Of a stretch of DNA of 64,000 nucleotides, positions 60,858 to 64,000 are shown one piece after another (within the stretch, counting starts at the first letter, position 1; every line of letters begins with the position of its first letter). The notes under the pieces are model-generated. The model did not search any database, was not told the DNA's origin, and worked only from the letters and a program-made list of their open reading frames with translations. This stretch comes from Streptomyces sp. NBC_01142. GTDB taxonomy: Bacteria; Actinomycetota; Actinomycetes; Streptomycetales; Streptomycetaceae. The translations under genes were made by a program, and so were the position numbers. The stretch is from contig NZ_JAPEOR010000002.1 of NCBI RefSeq assembly GCF_026341125.1, forward strand, positions 2,616,501 through 2,680,500, read 5' to 3'.

Positions 60858-62903
60858 ATGTCCGAACCCGACCCGCTCGGGCGCGAACGCGCCCATCTCA
60901 CCGCCTCGCGCGCCGCCCTCCGCACGATGCGCGAGGACGTCCAGGCCCTCGACATCCGCGACGTCACCGCGAACTGGGTCAACGCCGCCGTCCTGGAGTC
61001 GCAGATCGAGGAGCGCATCAAGGCACTCGCCGATCTCTCCCACACGCCGCTCTTCTTCGGCCGCCTCGACTATCTGCACCGGGTCGGCGCGGACCGGGCG
61101 GAGGGCGCGGAGGGCGAGCGCTTCTACATCGGCCGCCGCCACGTCCATGACGCGGACGGCGACCCGATGGTCATCGACTGGCGCGCACCCGTCTCGCAGC
61201 CCTTCTACCGGGCGTCCCGGAAGGACCCGCTGGACGTCGGGCTGCGGCGGCGCTTCGGCTACACGGGCGGCGAGCTCACGGCGTACGAGGACGAGCATCT
61301 GACCGACCCCGCCGAGCGGGAACAGACCAGCAAGCTGCTCCAGGCGGAGATCGAGCGCCCGCGCGTGGGCCCGATGCGGGACATCGTCGCCACGATCCAG
61401 CCGGAGCAGGACGAGATCGTACGGTCGGGGCTCGGCGGCACGGTGTGCGTGCAGGGCGGCCCGGGCACCGGAAAGACCGCGGTGGGTCTGCACCGGGTCG
61501 CGTATCTGCTGTACGCACACCGGGAGCGGCTCGCCCGTACCGGCACGCTGGTGATCGGGCCGAACAGGTCCTTCCTGCACTACATCGAGCAAGTCCTGCC
61601 CGCGCTGGGCGAGCTCGAGGTCAAGCAGTCGACGGTCGACGACCTCGTGGCCCATGTGGAGGTACGCGGAACCGATCCCTCCGACGCCGCCGTGATCAAG
61701 GGTGACGCGCGGATGGCGGAGGTGCTGCGGCGGGCCGTCCGCTCGCACGTGACGATGCCGGCGGAGCCGCTGATGGTGGTGCGCGGCTCGCGGCGGTGGC
61801 GCGTACCGGCGTACGAACTCGAGGAGATGGTGCGGGAGTTGCTGGACCGGGACATCCGGTACGGCGCGGCGCGCGAGGCGCTTCCGCAGCGGATCGCGCA
61901 CGCGGTCCTGGTCCGCATGGAGCAGGCGGGCGAGGCACCCGACGACCGGGTGCAGGACGCGGTGGCCCGCAACCCCGCGGTGAAGGCGGCGGTGAAGACG
62001 GTCTGGCCCCCGGTGGACCCGGCGAAGCTGGTGCTCCGGCTGCTGTCCGACCCGGACTTCCTTGCGGAGCAGGCGGAGGGCCTGCTGACCGCGGAGGAAC
62101 AGAAGACCGTCCTGTGGACCAAGCCGGCCCGCAGTGTCCGGGCCGCCAAGTGGTCCTCGGCGGACGCGGTGCTGATCGACGAGGCGAACGACCTGGTGCA
62201 GCGCACGCACTCGCTGGGCCATGTCGTACTGGACGAGGCGCAGGACCTGTCCCCGATGCAGTACCGCGCGGTGGGCCGCCGCTGCACGACCGGCTCGGCG
62301 ACCGTCCTCGGCGACCTGGCGCAGGGCACCACCCCGTGGGCGACGGAGAGCTGGCAGCAGGCCCTGACCCACCTCGGCAAGCCGGGCGCGGCCGTCGAAG
62401 AGCTGACGGCGGGCTTCCGTGTGCCGCGCGAGGTGATCGCGTACGCGTCCCGTCTGCTCCCGGACATCGCACCGGGCCTGGCGGAGGTCGGATCGGTCCG
62501 TGAGGCCCCCGGCTCCCTGGAGGTCCGCGAGGTCACGGATGTCGCGGAGCTGGACGTGGCGGTCGTCGCGGCGTGCGAGGACTCGCTGCGCCAGGAGGGT
62601 TCGATCGGCCTGATCGCCGCGGACGCCCGGATCCCGGCCCTGGCCGAGGCCCTGATGTCGGCGGGCCACGCGTACCTCTCCCCCGGCGAGGAGACGACGG
62701 CCGAGTCCCGCCTGACGCTGGTCCCGGCGTCGCTGGCCAAGGGCCTCGAATACGACTACGTGGTCCTGGACGAGCCCGCGGCGGTGATCGACGCGGAACC
62801 CGACGAACGCACGGGCCTGCGCCGCCTGTACGTCTCCCTGACCCGCGCGGTCTCCGGCCTGACGCTCCTCCACGCGTCCCCTCTGCCGCACCAGCTCGGG
62901 TAG
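60858..62903 (+). CDS. HelD-like UvrD/Rep-family ATPase
   Basis: 681 aa, ATG at 60858 with GGAGG upstream. The N-terminal coiled segment (RAHLTASRAALRTMREDVQA) and FYIGRRHVHDADGDPMVIDW match the RNA-polymerase-binding arms of HelD proteins. Walker A GGPGTGKTAV is near residue 200, motif II VVLDEAQDLSPMQ near 457, and motif V/VI LAKGLEYDYVVLDEP ... RRLYVSLTRAV near the end. HelD proteins release stalled RNA polymerase from DNA; one streptomycete member, HelR, gives rifamycin tolerance. No rifampin-associated element is seen upstream, so HelR identity is not claimed. Confidence 0.9.
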   Translation: MSEPDPLGRERAHLTASRAALRTMREDVQALDIRDVTANWVNAAVLESQIEERIKALADLSHTPLFFGRLDYLHRVGADRAEGAEGERFYIGRRHVHDADGDPMVIDWRAPVSQPFYRASRKDPLDVGLRRRFGYTGGELTAYEDEHLTDPAEREQTSKLLQAEIERPRVGPMRDIVATIQPEQDEIVRSGLGGTVCVQGGPGTGKTAVGLHRVAYLLYAHRERLARTGTLVIGPNRSFLHYIEQVLPALGELEVKQSTVDDLVAHVEVRGTDPSDAAVIKGDARMAEVLRRAVRSHVTMPAEPLMVVRGSRRWRVPAYELEEMVRELLDRDIRYGAAREALPQRIAHAVLVRMEQAGEAPDDRVQDAVARNPAVKAAVKTVWPPVDPAKLVLRLLSDPDFLAEQAEGLLTAEEQKTVLWTKPARSVRAAKWSSADAVLIDEANDLVQRTHSLGHVVLDEAQDLSPMQYRAVGRRCTTGSATVLGDLAQGTTPWATESWQQALTHLGKPGAAVEELTAGFRVPREVIAYASRLLPDIAPGLAEVGSVREAPGSLEVREVTDVAELDVAVVAACEDSLRQEGSIGLIAADARIPALAEALMSAGHAYLSPGEETTAESRLTLVPASLAKGLEYDYVVLDEPAAVIDAEPDERTGLRRLYVSLTRAVSGLTLLHASPLPHQLG

Positions 62904-63008
62904 CCCCGAGGGGGCGGCGGGTTTCCGGGGTGTCCGGTCCTGGGGGTGCGGGTTCCGGGTCCGCTCCGGGGCGCCAGGACCACGGCCAGGAGGTGACCCG
63001 CTGAAACG

Positions 63009-64000
63009 TCAGCCCCTCCGGCGTGACCGGAGCGCCGCGCGCAGGTGACCCTCGCTCTCCGTCAGGAGACGCGCGGCCGTCGGGCCGTCGACCTCGCCCA
63101 GGATCGTCAGGATCGCGTTCTTCACCTCGCCGTCCGTGGCCGCCAGGGCCGCCTCGATCTCCTCGTCGGGCGCGCCCGTGGCAAGGGCGACGATCCGGTG
63201 CGAGCGGGCGCGCAGCTTCTCGTTGGAGGCGCGGACGTCCACCATCAGGTTTCCGTACGTCTTGCCGAGCCGGATCATCGTGATCGTCGAGATCATGTTG
63301 AGGACCAGCTTCTGCGCCGTGCCCGCCTTCAACCGGGTGGAACCGGTGAGGAGTTCGGGGCCGACGACGACCTCGATGCCGTGATCGGCGGCCGCGCCGA
63401 GCGCGCTGCCCGCGTTGCAGGACAGGCCGATGGTGAGCGCACCGCCGGCGCGGGCGTGCTCGACCGCGCCGATCGCGTACGGAGTACGGCCCGAGGCCGA
63501 GATCCCGACCACCGTGTCGTTCGCGGTCAGCTTGAGCGCGTCCAGGTCGGCCGCGGCCAGTTCCTTGCTGTCCTCGGCGCCCTCGCTCGCCCGGACCATG
63601 GCGGCCGGGCCGCCCGCGATCAGGCCCACGACCTCTGCGGGGTCGGTGTTGAAGGTGGGCGGGCACTCGCTCGCGTCCAGCACGCCGAGGCGGCCCGCCG
63701 TGCCCGCGCCCGCGTAGATCAGCCGGCCGCCGCGGGACATCCGCTCGGCGGTGCCGTCGATCGCGGCGGCGATCTGCGGCAGTTGCGCGGCGACGGCGTC
63801 GGGGACGGACCGGTCCTCGCCGTTCATGATCCGGGCGATCTCGAGGGTGGGGAGCTGGTCGATGTCGGCGAGCTCGGGCCGGAACGCCTCGGTGGTGAGC
63901 GTGGCCAGCTGGGCACGGAGTTCACCGTACGCAGCCGAAGCCGAAGTCGAAGTCGCAGCCGAAGCCGAAGCTGCCGCCGACGAAGCCGAGGACCCCGCCG
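63009..64000 (-). CDS. murQ: N-acetylmuramic acid 6-phosphate etherase, 5' end outside window
   Basis: About 330 residues are visible, ending at 63009; the frame is open through the window edge, so the start lies beyond 64000. The SIS domain carries the MurQ signature GAGTAGRLGVLDASECPPTF near the visible residue 100 and SASGRTPYAIGAVEHAR (phosphosugar site). STRLKAGTAQKLVLNMIST is also present. The enzyme cleaves the lactyl ether of MurNAc-6-P in cell-wall recycling. The visible N-terminal ~25 residues are an Ala/Ser-rich stretch made by 6-bp DNA repeats. Confidence 0.94.
   Translation of the reverse strand, partial: AGSSASSAAASASAATSTSASAAYGELRAQLATLTTEAFRPELADIDQLPTLEIARIMNGEDRSVPDAVAAQLPQIAAAIDGTAERMSRGGRLIYAGAGTAGRLGVLDASECPPTFNTDPAEVVGLIAGGPAAMVRASEGAEDSKELAAADLDALKLTANDTVVGISASGRTPYAIGAVEHARAGGALTIGLSCNAGSALGAAADHGIEVVVGPELLTGSTRLKAGTAQKLVLNMISTITMIRLGKTYGNLMVDVRASNEKLRARSHRIVALATGAPDEEIEAALAATDGEVKNAILTILGEVDGPTAARLLTESEGHLRAALRSRRRG

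Overview
The window is high-GC actinobacterial DNA and almost certainly Streptomyces chromosome. Support comes from GTG/TTG starts, strong third-position GC bias with long antisense reading frames, the futalosine menaquinone genes mqnB-mqnD, a WhiJ-like XRE/DUF397/ATPase locus, a SigE-family sigma factor, DUF3027, DUF2771 and DUF2530 proteins, and a CvnD-type GTPase. No rRNA, tRNA, CRISPR array or intact insertion sequence was found.

Layout. 0-9 kb: tail of a LysR regulator, a 970-aa FAD/Fe-S oxidoreductase, a lone CvnD-like GTPase, serC with a strong terminator, a Uma2 protein, and an ABC-2 drug exporter divergent from a TetR gene across a 44-bp operator. 9-22 kb: a membrane-anchored secreted propeller-like protein, the deletion scar of an MBL-fold lactonase, an SGNH hydrolase, an MBL hydrolase divergent from an AraC regulator, a small secreted protein, a carboxymuconolactone-decarboxylase/MarR pair, a second Uma2 protein, an aldo/keto reductase, thpR, a MarR-MFS efflux operon, and an NCS2 purine permease with a terminator-like hairpin in its leader. 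22-28 kb: a CtpE-like P-type ATPase, a membrane protein/regulator pair under repeated palindromes, then a lower-GC accessory patch with a beta-rich unknown protein, an intact and a truncated lectin-like gene, and a stray copy of a P-type ATPase C-terminus. 28-32.3 kb: WhiJ-like trio, a helix-turn-helix protein, and a DUF433/PIN-like toxin-antitoxin pair.

32-50 kb is mostly core: a sacsin/Hsp90-like ATPase, DUF3027, an MFS protein, a GC-rich ~100-bp tandem repeat, a DUF2771 lipoprotein, mqnB-mqnD, a cold-shock protein, a HAD phosphatase, a large membrane protein, a helicase-associated/WYL protein, a VanZ-like protein and an XPB-family helicase. 50-56.5 kb is one functional block: lipoprotein, adaptor, ATPase and permease (MacAB-like exporter) divergent from a response regulator, histidine kinase and GerMN lipoprotein. 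The 135-bp gap between them has two 11-bp direct repeats spaced 22 bp. 56.5-64 kb: a small membrane protein, an NmrA-like dehydrogenase, a SigE sigma factor with a membrane partner, a GT87 mannosyltransferase, a HelD-like helicase and the 3' part of murQ.

Most genes are single units or two- to four-gene operons, often translationally coupled by 4-bp overlaps. Several regulators sit beside visible palindromes that are probably their own operators.
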